From: a virus
Length of the DNA stretch: 35,087 nt
Strand: one strand, 5' to 3'
IMG/VR virus record: IMGVR_UViG_3300027858_000017
Coordinates: 1-35,087 of that record
This document shows, piece after piece, positions 6,632 through 15,368 of the stretch (position 1 is the stretch's first letter; each line of letters opens with the position of its first letter). The position numbers and the translations under genes are program-made. Under the pieces are notes generated by a model. It saw only the letters and a list, made by a program, of their open reading frames with translations. It was not told where the DNA came from and made no database searches.

Positions 6632-6660
6632 AATATAATAAGATTTGAAAAATCAGTCAA
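6632..6660 (-). promoter_or_regulatory. Minus-strand sigma70 promoter of the small membrane-protein cassette
   Basis: Read on the minus strand: TTGACT (6660-6655), 17-bp spacer, TATATT (6637-6632). Predicted start near 6625, 31 bases before the ATG at 6594. It diverges from the late promoter at 6720. Confidence 0.8.
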
Positions 6661-6719
6661 GCAGTTTTTAGTTACAACACGATAAAATATGTTAATAAAA
6701 AGCTGTTTTGTTTTTTTTA

Positions 6720-6748
6720 TTGACAAATGACAAAACTTGAGATATATT
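6720..6748 (+). promoter_or_regulatory. Sigma70-type promoter for the late (structural) genes
   Basis: Consensus TTGACA (6720-6725), exactly 17 bp, TATATT (6743-6748). Predicted start near 6755. It precedes the terminase genes and no other clear promoter was seen until the minus-strand region, so it probably drives the long structural operon. It overlaps the earliest possible ATG (6727), arguing for a later start of the small terminase. Confidence 0.82.
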
Positions 6749-6795
6749 ATATAATACAGTGTAAAGGATATTATATTAGTTTTAATTATGGGATT

Positions 6796-7302
6796 ATGAA
6801 CATGACATGTAAGCCGTTAACCGAAAATATTATGGTGAATTCAAAAAAACAAAAACCGCTTGTCAAGGAAAATGGCAAACCAGTGAGAAAAATCTCTAGC
6901 CATTACAAAACAGAATACGCTGGAATTGCTTATGATTTGCTTGCGAAATCTGATGAGGCAAAAACAAAGTCGCATCTATGCAGAGCTTTGCAATGCACAA
7001 GATTGACTTTATTAGCATGGATGAGACGACACCCGGAATTTAAAGAGGCCGTTGAAGCCGGTTTGCAAATTGGGGAAGCCAATTGGAGAGATCGGATAGC
7101 AAAATATGCCTTTGAACCTACATCGATGGTTAATAATGGGTTGATTAAATTATTGTCAAGTAATGTGTACGGGATACAAGGGGATCAGCCAGTGGCTTTA
7201 CAGGTTAGTCAAATCAATCATGGCGATCCGGAGGCGGAATTGAAAAAAAGAGGAATACCTGTACCTGTTGTAGCAAACGAAGATATCAAAAATAATACAT
7301 AA
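6796..7302 (+). CDS. Terminase small subunit (probable)
   Basis: About 168 aa from ATG 6796, directly upstream of the large terminase. A helix-turn-helix region is visible: YAGIAYDLLAKSDEAKTKSHLCRALQCTRLTLLAWMRRHPEF. The pattern 'HLCRAL.CTR.TLL.WM..HPEF..AV' is typical of small terminase DNA-recognition domains, which mark the packaging site. It is followed by GEANWRDRIAKYAF and LIKLLSSNVYG, a common oligomerisation stretch. The start is uncertain. ATG 6727 sits inside the promoter spacer. ATG 6796, 6802 and 6832 are all in frame, and none has a good ribosome site (AAAGGA at 6763 is too far). The C-terminus ends in a proline and valine-rich linker. Confidence 0.72.
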   Translation: MNMTCKPLTENIMVNSKKQKPLVKENGKPVRKISSHYKTEYAGIAYDLLAKSDEAKTKSHLCRALQCTRLTLLAWMRRHPEFKEAVEAGLQIGEANWRDRIAKYAFEPTSMVNNGLIKLLSSNVYGIQGDQPVALQVSQINHGDPEAELKKRGIPVPVVANEDIKNNT

Positions 7303-7329
7303 GTTACACTGTGATATAAAAGACAACAC

Positions 7330-8787
7330 ATGAATTATACTATTGATGACATTGATATTCTTGAGCGTTTCTGGGTTGAGAAATCACGTAATAATTTCCT
7401 GGCTTATCGTCAATTTATGAGAGCAAACGATTTTATACCGGGATGGTTTATTGCTGATTTGTCATTAAGGCTTCAACAATTTTATGTTGATTTAAGGTCT
7501 AGACGAAGACCGATTTTGCTTATACAGTCCCCTCCCCAACATGGGAAATCCTGGAGTGTATTTGATTTTTTGGCATGGGTTGCCGGCAAATGGCCAAAAG
7601 TGCGATCAATATATGCAACATTTTCCGATATTTTAGGCACAAGATGCAATCTTGCTCAACAACGACAAATGGATAGTCGCAAATATAAAATGATTTTTCC
7701 TGATGTCCAATTGCCGAAAATGAGAAGCGGGGCGGTCAGAAACTCATGGCAGTTGGAATATATGGACGCAAACGAAATGATCACGGGCGGCCAATTTAGA
7801 AATACGACAGTTGAGGGAAGAGTGACAGGGGAGTCGCTTGACTGTGGAATTATTGATGATGCAGTCAAAGGTCGTGCTGAGGCAAACAGTATCACAAAAA
7901 GTCAAAAAATTTACGAATGGTTCCAGGATGATTTCAGCACAAGATTTTCCGAGTATGCAGGATTGCTCATTATTATGACAAGATGGACAACACATGATTT
8001 GATTGCACGTCTTAAGGATACAACAAAAAATTTTGAATTGGTCAATTATCAAGCGATTGCCACGAGGGACGAAAAACACCGGAAAGAGGGAGAGGTACTT
8101 TTTCCTGAGCTAAAATCTATTGAATTTTTAAAAGACAAAAAGCACCTAATGGCTCAAGCATCATGGGAAGCATTATACCAGGGAAATCCTGTTTTAAGAG
8201 GTGGAAATCTTTTTAAAGATGATTACTGGAAATGGTATACACGGTTACCACAGATTAAATATAAATTTATTACAGCAGACACAGCGCAAAAAACCAAGAC
8301 ACAAAACGATTGGACGGTGTTCCAGTGCTGGGGGTTCGGGATTGATGAAAAAATTTATTTACTTGACAAAATGAGAGCAAGGTTAGAATCGCCTGCTTTG
8401 CGTAGGGAAGCTGAAGCGTTTTATAACAAGCATAATATACCAAGAGCTAATATCGACGACCCTGTTTTGCGGACTATGTATATCGAGGACAAATCAAGCG
8501 GCTCTGGCCTTATACAAGAGTTGCGTAGACACAAAATAAAGGTTGTTGAAGTACCTAGGATAATCGACAAATATTCACGGGGTGAAGATGCAGCGGCTTT
8601 TGTCGAAATGGGTTTAGTCGTGCTTAATACTGCTATCTCAGATATTGGAAATTTAACCAAAGAGGCAAGAGAATTTCCCAATGGTGAATTTGACGACGAT
8701 ATTGATTGTTTAATGACAGCGATTGAGGTAACTTATATCAATAAAAAAAATACGAATCTGTTAAGGCAGGCGATGGAGGCTAACTAG
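7330..8787 (+). CDS. Terminase large subunit (packaging ATPase-nuclease)
   Basis: 485 aa with both activities visible. ATPase domain: Walker A SPPQHGKS (residues 67-74), Walker B CGIIDDAV (D176, D177), and the coupling motif IIMTRWTTHDLI. Nuclease domain: ITADTAQK (D317), MYIEDKSSG (D387) and the acidic cluster EFDDDIDCL (D455-D459), which hold two metals in RNase H-fold terminase nucleases. It docks on the portal, pumps DNA into the prohead and cuts it. The TAG stop shares its last base with the GTG start of the portal gene, so the two are translationally coupled. Confidence 0.95.
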   Translation: MNYTIDDIDILERFWVEKSRNNFLAYRQFMRANDFIPGWFIADLSLRLQQFYVDLRSRRRPILLIQSPPQHGKSWSVFDFLAWVAGKWPKVRSIYATFSDILGTRCNLAQQRQMDSRKYKMIFPDVQLPKMRSGAVRNSWQLEYMDANEMITGGQFRNTTVEGRVTGESLDCGIIDDAVKGRAEANSITKSQKIYEWFQDDFSTRFSEYAGLLIIMTRWTTHDLIARLKDTTKNFELVNYQAIATRDEKHRKEGEVLFPELKSIEFLKDKKHLMAQASWEALYQGNPVLRGGNLFKDDYWKWYTRLPQIKYKFITADTAQKTKTQNDWTVFQCWGFGIDEKIYLLDKMRARLESPALRREAEAFYNKHNIPRANIDDPVLRTMYIEDKSSGSGLIQELRRHKIKVVEVPRIIDKYSRGEDAAAFVEMGLVVLNTAISDIGNLTKEAREFPNGEFDDDIDCLMTAIEVTYINKKNTNLLRQAMEAN

Positions 8788-10064
8788 TGGCTGACAAATC
8801 TTTAATGGATGGATTCTCGAATATTATCAAAGGGTTGGGTACCTCAAAAGATCCCCGGGTTTATAATTATTTTCGGCAGGGAATGCCAATTACCCAAACA
8901 ATAGCAAATAATCTTTATAATTATAACTGGTTAGCAGCAAAGGTCGTAGATATCCCAATTGATGATGCTACTCGCAAATGGCGCAGTATCCTGATTTCAG
9001 ATGCCGAAAAAAAGGAGAAGGTTGAAAAAGCTTTGAAAAGGTTTGATGTTAAAGGCAAGATAAATCAGGTCGCAAAATGGGCGAGGGTTTTCGGGGGGGC
9101 GGTTGTTTTAGCCATTGTCGAAAATGATAATCTTGCGGATCCCTTGATTATAGAAAACATAAAAAATGATTCCTTAAAAAATTTTATTATATTGGATAGG
9201 CATCATATCCATCCATCAGTAGTCAACCGTGATATATTATCCGATAATTTTGGCAACCCGGAATATTATACTATATCCAGAGGCGGTCAAAGGATCCACC
9301 ACACAAGGCTTTACAAAATGCAAGGGAGCTTAACGACCTTAATGGAGTTGGAAAAACAAAACTACTGGGGTAACTCAATTTTTACAAGCTTGTTTGACCC
9401 AATTGCAGACAGTCAAACGGTTTCACAATCTATTAGCAATCTTATTTATGAGGCAAATGTTGATGTTTATCATTTGGAGGGATTAAATTCCTTGATCGCT
9501 GAGGGCGCGGACGATTTAGTGATCAAACGATTAAAAATCGCTCACGAAATGAAAAGCATAATAAATGGTATAGCACTTGACGCAGAAGATAAATATGACA
9601 AAAAATCTAATAATTTCACGACTTTGCCTGATATAGACGACAGGTTTATACAAAAAGTTACGGGGGCATCTAATATTCCAGTGACTCGATTTATAGGGGT
9701 TTCTCCAGCAGGGTTAAATTCAACAGGCGAATCAGACATGCTCAATTACTATGATTTTGTCCAAAATATTCAGGAAAATATTTTAAAACCTGCCATTGAT
9801 TGGATGGATAATATAATATTATCATCTACCGGTTTTACTGATATTTTTGATTATGAATTTAAACCATTGAAACAATTGACAGAAAATGAACAAGCGGACA
9901 TCAACTTAAAAATTGCTAATCGTGATCAGATTTACTTGGATCAAGATATCATCAGCGGATCAGATGTTATGGCGGAATTGGCAGAGCATGGCACATACAT
10001 TTCTATCGATGAAAATCGAATTGAATCAGAAAAAGAAAGCCTAGAATTTGATGAAATGGCTTAA
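8787..10064 (+). CDS. Portal protein (DUF1073 family)
   Basis: 425 aa, starting with GTG 8787 that overlaps the terminase stop by one base. The N-terminal half follows the DUF1073 portal pattern: a conserved WLAAKVVDIPIDDATRKW segment, then ARVFGGAVVLAIV and a LDRHHIHPS strand. The TGASNIPVTRFIGVSPAGLNSTGESD segment (about residues 290-315) is a portal landmark, followed by a long helical C-terminus with NEQADINLKIANRDQIY. Portals form the ring through which DNA enters and leaves the capsid. The family name is shared with phage portals found in Mu-like myophages, and the following Mu gpF-like gene agrees. Confidence 0.92.
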   Translation: MADKSLMDGFSNIIKGLGTSKDPRVYNYFRQGMPITQTIANNLYNYNWLAAKVVDIPIDDATRKWRSILISDAEKKEKVEKALKRFDVKGKINQVAKWARVFGGAVVLAIVENDNLADPLIIENIKNDSLKNFIILDRHHIHPSVVNRDILSDNFGNPEYYTISRGGQRIHHTRLYKMQGSLTTLMELEKQNYWGNSIFTSLFDPIADSQTVSQSISNLIYEANVDVYHLEGLNSLIAEGADDLVIKRLKIAHEMKSIINGIALDAEDKYDKKSNNFTTLPDIDDRFIQKVTGASNIPVTRFIGVSPAGLNSTGESDMLNYYDFVQNIQENILKPAIDWMDNIILSSTGFTDIFDYEFKPLKQLTENEQADINLKIANRDQIYLDQDIISGSDVMAELAEHGTYISIDENRIESEKESLEFDEMA

Positions 10065-10092
10065 TTTTATCTAAAAAAAAGGGATTAAATCA

Positions 10093-10278
10093 ATGGCGGT
10101 ATCTATAAATTGTACACAAGGAAAAACGTTGATTAATACATTTAATACGGAAATTATATTGAAAGTTGATATAAATACAGATAATTTATGTAATTCAATT
10201 TTGATATCGTGCTTTGATGTTGAAGTGACAAATTTTAAGTTTTTAGTGCCTCCTGATGATAGATTGTTGATATTATAG
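10093..10278 (+). CDS. Small hypothetical protein (61 aa)
   Basis: ATG 10093 is preceded by GGGA with normal spacing. The 61-aa product (MAVSINCTQGKTLINTF...) is strand-rich and moderately hydrophobic, ending VPPDDRLLIL. No family was recognised. It lies in the 240-base gap between the portal and the next structural gene, in the same direction. A small virion component is possible. It could also be a spurious frame. Confidence 0.45.
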   Translation: MAVSINCTQGKTLINTFNTEIILKVDINTDNLCNSILISCFDVEVTNFKFLVPPDDRLLIL

Positions 10279-10305
10279 TTAAATTAAGGAAAAAGGGGAG
10301 ATATT

Positions 10306-10773
10306 ATGGCAAGAGGATCCTTAAAAGTTTTCGATGATTTTGCTTTACAATTAGGACAAGGACAACATGATTTTTTAAATGATACATTAAGATTAGGATT
10401 TATTGATGACACGATAACACCGGACGTTAAAGATATAGCGCCGACTTGGGATAAATACAAAAATTATGAGGTGTCATTCGCTGGAGGGTATATTTCCGGC
10501 GGTATGATTTTAGAATTTGTAATATATGAAATGTTGCCGAAAATTGTAAACGGTGAAAAGATAACAACCTTGAAAGCTTCCAATCTTTTTTTACCTCAAA
10601 ATGATGCAGGATTTATAAACGCATCATGGGGAATACTCTATAATGATACCAATGACACCGATATAGCTTTAGCGTATATTTGCTTGGGCGGCCCCATTTC
10701 TGAAAAAGACGGACCGGTTGAAATTGTCTGGAATAAATCAGGAATTTTGAATCTTGCAACAGTGGAAAAGTAG
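10306..10773 (+). CDS. Putative virion structural protein (fibre or decoration type)
   Basis: 155 aa, ATG preceded by GGGGAGAT. It resembles a widespread phage family that begins 'F..FA...G...hDl.nDt.k.al...' and later has 'GGYtsGG' and 'A.ai.YdDt'. Here the matching segments are VFDDFALQLGQGQHDFLNDTLRLGFI, AGGYISGGMI, and ASWGILYNDTNDTDIALAYICLGG, ending in a WNKSGIL strand. Members occur next to tail fibre adaptors and head genes and are thought to be structural. The next gene is a fibre-tail adaptor-like protein, which supports a role at the virion surface. The exact position in the particle is not known. Confidence 0.5.
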   Translation: MARGSLKVFDDFALQLGQGQHDFLNDTLRLGFIDDTITPDVKDIAPTWDKYKNYEVSFAGGYISGGMILEFVIYEMLPKIVNGEKITTLKASNLFLPQNDAGFINASWGILYNDTNDTDIALAYICLGGPISEKDGPVEIVWNKSGILNLATVEK

Positions 10774-10784
10774 GAGCGTATCCT

Positions 10785-11063
10785 ATGGGATATTATCTAA
10801 AATCATTTATTAAAAATCCTGATGCGGTCCTGGACTATGGCATAGATTGGGCTGCATGGTTAAATGCTGATGTCATAATTAATAGCGCCTGGGTCGTGTC
10901 TGATGGCATAATAAAAAGAGCCGACTATTTTGATAAAAAAATAACGAATATTTGGTTGTCAGGTGGGACTGTTGGCAATATATACACTATAATTAATTAT
11001 ATTGTCACAAGTGATTGTAGGGAAGACAGCCGGATTTTTTATATCAGGTGTCAAAATACATAA
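10785..11063 (+). CDS. Phage fibre-tail adaptor-like protein
   Basis: 92 aa, ATG after AGGAGCGT. The sequence follows a small phage family in which an aspartate and tryptophan-rich N-terminus (DPDAVLDY.IDW..WL) precedes 'TtvWLsGGT.G..Y.vtn.i.Ts.gr...rs..i.c'. Here the segments are NPDAVLDYGIDWAAWL, NIWLSGGTVGNIYTIINYIVTS and DSRIFYIRC. Members are described as fibre-tail adaptors or head-tail structural proteins. The gene sits directly upstream of the Mu gpF-like protein, 21 bases after its neighbour. Confidence 0.62.
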   Translation: MGYYLKSFIKNPDAVLDYGIDWAAWLNADVIINSAWVVSDGIIKRADYFDKKITNIWLSGGTVGNIYTIINYIVTSDCREDSRIFYIRCQNT

Positions 11064-11069
11064 AAAAAT

Positions 11070-11876
11070 ATGGCTAAAAAAACAAGGATTAAAAAGGCGG
11101 CACCAATAAAACCGGCTAAGACAGTTGAGGTAAATTATAGGCGGACTCTCAATAAATTCGCGAAAGTTTTGATAAAATCTGTTAATGAAAATGTCCTTAT
11201 TTTTTTAAAATCTCAAGAGGCCTCATATGTTATAGATGGGATCGACGACCAGTTAGAAAATATTTTTAATGAATTGAATTCTAAATTTTTGGGGGTAGCC
11301 GTTGCGGGTTTTGCTGAGACAACGGCCACACAAACAGTTAATAAAATCAACCAAGTTAATAAAGCCAAATTTGCCCGGTCAATCGGGAGAGCAACAGGCA
11401 TTGATTTAGGGTCGGTGATAAGTCAAGAAAATCTTGATGATTTTATATCTCTTAATATAAAAAAAAATATTAGTCTGATCAAGTCATTGCCTGAGGAATA
11501 TATAAAGCAGGTAGAAATTGTTGTCAATAATGGCGTAGCAAGCGGGAAGACTTATGCAACAATAGAACAGGAAATAAGATCTAGAATCGGTGTAAACCAC
11601 AAACTATTTTCCCGGATTAAAACCATTGCAACAAACGAAACACAGACAATCCATGCACAGTTGATGCTCAGGAGATCGGAAAACTTAGGAATAAAAGAAG
11701 GCATCTACAGGACAAGCGAAGACGAAAAAGTTAGAGATTGTCACAAAGAATTAAATAATGTCAGATATGATTTGTCTAAAGGGGCATGGTCAAAGACATG
11801 TAAAAAATTTATACAACCGGGAATAACTGATATAAATTGTAGATGCTCATATTCACCAATCATCGAAATAATTTAA
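11070..11876 (+). CDS. Minor head protein, Mu gpF-like
   Basis: 268 aa. The C-terminal domain carries the signature of the phage Mu protein F-like family: a helix with RIKTIATNETQTIHAQLML, then YRTSEDEKVRDCHKELNN, and PGITDINCRCSY (C-R-C near the end). These proteins sit at the portal and are needed for head assembly. The N-terminal 60 residues are basic (KKTRIKKAAP...), which may bind DNA or the capsid. Its start follows the previous stop by only six bases and has little ribosome site, suggesting translational coupling. Confidence 0.87.
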   Translation: MAKKTRIKKAAPIKPAKTVEVNYRRTLNKFAKVLIKSVNENVLIFLKSQEASYVIDGIDDQLENIFNELNSKFLGVAVAGFAETTATQTVNKINQVNKAKFARSIGRATGIDLGSVISQENLDDFISLNIKKNISLIKSLPEEYIKQVEIVVNNGVASGKTYATIEQEIRSRIGVNHKLFSRIKTIATNETQTIHAQLMLRRSENLGIKEGIYRTSEDEKVRDCHKELNNVRYDLSKGAWSKTCKKFIQPGITDINCRCSYSPIIEII

Positions 11877-11887
11877 AGGATTAATAA

Positions 11888-12982
11888 ATGGAACCAATCA
11901 CGATTTTAGAAGATTCTATGCCATTTAAAGCTATTTTAGACCAAATCACCGGGTTTTTGACAGCACCTGTAACTCTTGCAAGAACTGGTGTGCAGTATTA
12001 TTTGGGATCAGAAATAGGGCTGAAAGATAGGGCCAATGAAAAAATCGGGGTGATGAGACCAGAGACAGAAGTCTTTAACCCTGATAGTGTTGCAAGTTTT
12101 GTAAATTTGGTTATAACAGACGACCACCCCAATGAATTGGTAACAATTAATAATGTCAAAAATTTGCAAAAAGGGACAGTGTCGCATGTAAAAAGAGATG
12201 GCGAAGTTTTGACAGGATTAATAACAATAACAGACCAAGAACAAATAAAAAAAGTAGAACAGGGAAAAGTCGAAGTATCTGTTGGATATATTAACACTTT
12301 AACGGAGGGAAAAGGCATACATGGCGGGTTAAATTATGAGTTTGTACAGACTGCAATTAAGGCTAATCATTTAGCAATTGTTGACACCGGTCGATGTGGG
12401 CCGGAATGCAAGCTAACATTAGACAATGAGGAGGTTAAAAGGATGTTAATTAATATAGGCGGCATCGAATACGATGTTGAAGACAATCAATTAGCTCAAG
12501 CGATCATGAAAATGCAAGAAGATTATAATATGGAAAAAAGAGGATTAAGGGAAGAGTTAGAAAAGATAAAAGGGGAAAAAGAAGAGGAGGAAAAAGAGAA
12601 AGAAAAGGCAACGGCTACGGCGGACGCATTGCAGGGGGAAAAGTTATCTGATGAGGATATTAACAAACTGGTCGCCGGGCGTGCTGTATTGTTGACTGAT
12701 GCGACCCTCATTTTGGGGGAAAATATGCCAGTATGTGCAGAAAATCCCATTGAAATTAAAACAGCAGTAGTTAATAAAATTTTGCAAGATATGGATTTAG
12801 AAGGAAAATCTGATGAATATATAACGGCAGCTTATGATATCGCTATTGAAAAATTTAAAAAAGCAAAAGATTCTTTGGGAAATTTAAGCCAGGATTTTAA
12901 AGATGATAATAAAAACATTGTAACTCGTGATTCCGTACGTAAGAAATACATGAGTGACACTTTAGGATTGGGGGGGGAATAA
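11888..12982 (+). CDS. DUF2213 family capsid protease-scaffold-like protein
   Basis: 364 aa. The N-terminal domain (about 1-180) matches the DUF2213 pattern: LTAPVTLARTGVQYYLGSEIG, NLVITDDHPNEL (a histidine that fits the catalytic His of prohead proteases), and KVEVSVGYINTL (the serine in a matching S-x-G-Y segment). The C-terminal half is a charged coiled coil with EKEEEEKEKEKATA, as expected of an internal scaffold. Such proteins are thought to guide prohead assembly and cut themselves out. The protease role is inferred from the motif pattern. It lies immediately upstream of the cement and capsid genes, the usual position. Confidence 0.72.
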   Translation: MEPITILEDSMPFKAILDQITGFLTAPVTLARTGVQYYLGSEIGLKDRANEKIGVMRPETEVFNPDSVASFVNLVITDDHPNELVTINNVKNLQKGTVSHVKRDGEVLTGLITITDQEQIKKVEQGKVEVSVGYINTLTEGKGIHGGLNYEFVQTAIKANHLAIVDTGRCGPECKLTLDNEEVKRMLINIGGIEYDVEDNQLAQAIMKMQEDYNMEKRGLREELEKIKGEKEEEEKEKEKATATADALQGEKLSDEDINKLVAGRAVLLTDATLILGENMPVCAENPIEIKTAVVNKILQDMDLEGKSDEYITAAYDIAIEKFKKAKDSLGNLSQDFKDDNKNIVTRDSVRKKYMSDTLGLGGE

Positions 12983-12983
12983 C

Positions 12984-13463
12984 ATGCCAGTACAAACAAC
13001 ATACGAAAAAAATCAAATGCCAGCCTTTGAGGGACAAAGGGCGAATTTAGGATTAATTAATATTATATCAAAAGTTGTAGAAGGTAAAGGGATACCTTTT
13101 GGCCGGGCAGTTGTGAGGGGGACCGCTGATAATCAAGTTAAACTCCCGTCTAAATCCGGTCAATATTTTATGGGCGTGACAGAAATGACAACGGCATGGA
13201 CGGAAAATAGTGATGGCGTATACCTGTACGAAGAATTTAGAGAAGCAAATATCATTGATTTCGGCATGGTTTGTGCATACACTGAGCAAGCCGTTGTGCC
13301 CGGGGATAGCGTATACTTCAGACACACAACCAAAAAATCATCTGATATCGCCGGCAGGTTTAGGCGGGATTCGGACGATAAAAATGCGGATAAAGTTGTT
13401 GGTGCAACATGGGAGACTACGACGCCTGCTGGTGGAGTTGGCCAAATAAAACTACGTTATTAA
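12984..13463 (+). CDS. Head decoration (structural cement-like, DUF2190-type) protein
   Basis: 159 aa, starting two bases after the previous stop. It begins MPVQTTYEKNQMPAFEGQRAN and is strand-rich, with PFGRAVVRG, GVTEMTTAW and YEEFREANIIDFG segments. This N-terminal pattern (Q..Y......A..GQ.A.......S) followed by 'pfG.av.......' is that of the phage structural cement protein group that clamps capsid subunits together. It lies between the scaffold-like gene and the major capsid gene, the standard position. The call is by pattern and order. Confidence 0.68.
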   Translation: MPVQTTYEKNQMPAFEGQRANLGLINIISKVVEGKGIPFGRAVVRGTADNQVKLPSKSGQYFMGVTEMTTAWTENSDGVYLYEEFREANIIDFGMVCAYTEQAVVPGDSVYFRHTTKKSSDIAGRFRRDSDDKNADKVVGATWETTTPAGGVGQIKLRY

Positions 13464-13505
13464 AATCAAAATAGAACATATAATATTTTAAAGGAGATAA
13501 AAAAA

Positions 13506-14438
13506 ATGGGACAAAACTATAATATTGATGTAGCTACGGGGCTGTCTTTTCTGCTGTCTCAGTTGACTTTTTTAGAGACCAAGATGTACGAAAAAAAATA
13601 TAAATCAATTAATTATCAAGACATTGTACCGATATCAAATGAGGCCGGTGAATGGGCAGAAAGTATCACATACTTTTACATGGACGGGGCGGCCATTGCT
13701 GAATTTGTTGGTACAAAATCATTAGACGTGCCAATCGCTGAAATCGGAAGCAAAGCAATAACAATTTTGGTTGAATTAGGCGCTACGGGCTATGAATACT
13801 CTGACGAAGAGTTACGACAGGCGATCCAACTCCAAAGGCCATTGCCGCAGCTGAAATTAAACACAGCGAGACGGGCCTATGAAGAATTAGTGCAGCGCAC
13901 TGCCATGGTCGGTGATGCCACTCATAACCTCCCGGGATTTATTAATAATGCCAATGTAATGACGGAAACAGTCGCGGCTGGAGGAAAAGGTAAAACTGAG
14001 TGGGACAAAAAAACATCTAACGAAATCCTTTTTGATATCAATAACTTAATGGGTGGTGTGCTTGTTGACACTCTGCAGGTTGAGCGGCCTAACACCTTAC
14101 TTTTGCCTACCGCAAAATGGAATTATATTGCGGGGACTCCACGCAGTGATAATAGCGACACCACTATGCTACAATGGCTTGTTTCTAACAGTCCTTTTTT
14201 GACATCCGATGCTGATATCATCCCGGTTAGTGAGTTGACAGGAGCGGGGGTCGGAAATGCAAATCGCATGATGACTTACGACAAAGATATAGATAAGGTA
14301 GTCATGCATATACCGATGCCATTAAGATTTACTGAGCCACAACGCAAAGGGCGCGGTTTTCAGATTCCTGGAGAATTTAAAATTGGTGGGGTTGAATTTC
14401 GCTATCCCGGAAGCGCAAGATATGGCGACGGGATTTAA
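13506..14438 (+). CDS. Major capsid protein (DUF2184 family)
   Basis: 310 aa, ATG after AAGGAG. Characteristic DUF2184 segments are visible: an N-terminal LSFLLSQLTFLETKMYEKKY helix, a WAESITYFYMDGAAIAEF stretch, GATGYEYSDEELRQA, and MVGDATHNLPGFINN. The last resembles the family's 'GD...gl.Gf.N' segment. Further on are NTLLLPTAKWNYIAGTPRS and a final FEFRYPGSARYGDGI-like end (here GVEFRYPGSARYGDGI). The fold is HK97-like. Capsid processing by the upstream DUF2213 protein is possible but no cleavage site was assigned. Confidence 0.92.
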   Translation: MGQNYNIDVATGLSFLLSQLTFLETKMYEKKYKSINYQDIVPISNEAGEWAESITYFYMDGAAIAEFVGTKSLDVPIAEIGSKAITILVELGATGYEYSDEELRQAIQLQRPLPQLKLNTARRAYEELVQRTAMVGDATHNLPGFINNANVMTETVAAGGKGKTEWDKKTSNEILFDINNLMGGVLVDTLQVERPNTLLLPTAKWNYIAGTPRSDNSDTTMLQWLVSNSPFLTSDADIIPVSELTGAGVGNANRMMTYDKDIDKVVMHIPMPLRFTEPQRKGRGFQIPGEFKIGGVEFRYPGSARYGDGI

Positions 14439-14507
14439 TAATAATAATAACTATTTATAATTGATTATTAAGCGTATATGCAAAAAAAAAATAGATCAAG
14501 CAAAGGT

Positions 14508-14555
14508 AAATAAAAAAAAATGGTGGATTAAATAAGGGAAAATAAAAAAAAATGG
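14508..14555 (+). repeat. Duplicated translation start region
   Basis: The 16-mer AAATAAAAAAAAATGG occurs at 14508-14523 and again at 14540-14555, 32 bp apart; the second copy contains the real start of the next gene. The first copy starts a four-codon frame (ATG GTG GAT TAA). Confidence 0.7.
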
Positions 14556-14923
14556 CTATAAATCCTACATCATTTAAAATTAGATTTAATGAGTTTGATT
14601 CGGTTTTAGATGCCTATATTCAGCTTTTTATCGATGACGCGATGGTGATTTTAAATCCTGTTTTTTGGGGGTCTAAGTATGACCTTGGACTGTATTATTT
14701 AACAGCGCATTTTTTATCGCTTAGTAATCGGACAAATATCGGGGCGTCTGGGTCATTTGGCCCCGTTGCTCCTGTTGCGTCAAAATCAGTGGATGGTGTT
14801 AGCATCTCATATAATAATCCTGTTATTAATAATATGAGCGATGCCATTTATGGGTCGACAATTTATGGGCAAAGATATCTAGCTTTAAGGCAAACATTAG
14901 GAGTTGCGGCTTGTGTTGTCTAA
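14552..14923 (+). CDS. Head-tail connector (DUF4054 family)
   Basis: 123 aa. The opening FKIRFNEFDSVLDAYIQLFIDDA and the following YDLGLYYLTAHFLSLS segment match the DUF4054 connector pattern ('F...FPEF..v.d..i...l..A...l....wg..yd....yl.aH.L.l'). These helical proteins form the ring below the portal. The C-terminus has a GQRYLALRQ helix. It overlaps the next gene by eleven bases. Confidence 0.85.
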   Translation: MAINPTSFKIRFNEFDSVLDAYIQLFIDDAMVILNPVFWGSKYDLGLYYLTAHFLSLSNRTNIGASGSFGPVAPVASKSVDGVSISYNNPVINNMSDAIYGSTIYGQRYLALRQTLGVAACVV

Positions 14924-15368
14924 TTTCACACACACAAAAAAAGAGGGCGGTTTTAAGGGTTTACATGATAGGGTGGGGCGGCCTGGCACGGTAGATGCAG
15001 GCATTATCGATGCCGGGAAACATGAAGACTCTGACCTTACAATTGCGGAAATTGGTTTTGAAAATGAATTCGGAACAGATATAATCCCCGAAAGATCATT
15101 TATAAGGAGTACAGTCCAAGGCAAAAAACGAAACATTATTGAATTACGAAAAAAACTTTTTAAAAAAATCTTAAAAGGTTATATAGAAATAGACAAGGCC
15201 TTGGCTTTGTTGGGGGAATTGTTATCGGATGAGATACGCAAAAAAATCGTAGCCATCAGGGAGCCGCCCAATGCTCCGAGAACGCTTGAAGAAAAATACC
15301 CTAAAACGAATCCACTTATAAATACAAGCCAGCTAAAAAACAGTATTACATACAAGGTTAATAGATGA
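14913..15368 (+). CDS. Head closure or virion morphogenesis protein (HK97 gp10-like)
   Basis: From GTG 14913 the protein is 151 aa. AGGAG at 14899-14903 sits nine bases before this GTG, which is why it is preferred over TTG 14904. Visible family pattern: IAEIGFENEFGT...IPERSFIRSTVQ (about residues 43-70; 'E.G...P.RsFlR'), a central helix with IDKALALLGELLSDEIRKKI, and a closing PLINTSQLKNSITYKV strand. Proteins of this pattern are neck or tail-completion factors in Mu-like and HK97-like phages. It overlaps the preceding gene by eleven bases and the next gene by four (ATGA). Confidence 0.77.
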   Translation: MLSNFTHTKKEGGFKGLHDRVGRPGTVDAGIIDAGKHEDSDLTIAEIGFENEFGTDIIPERSFIRSTVQGKKRNIIELRKKLFKKILKGYIEIDKALALLGELLSDEIRKKIVAIREPPNAPRTLEEKYPKTNPLINTSQLKNSITYKVNR

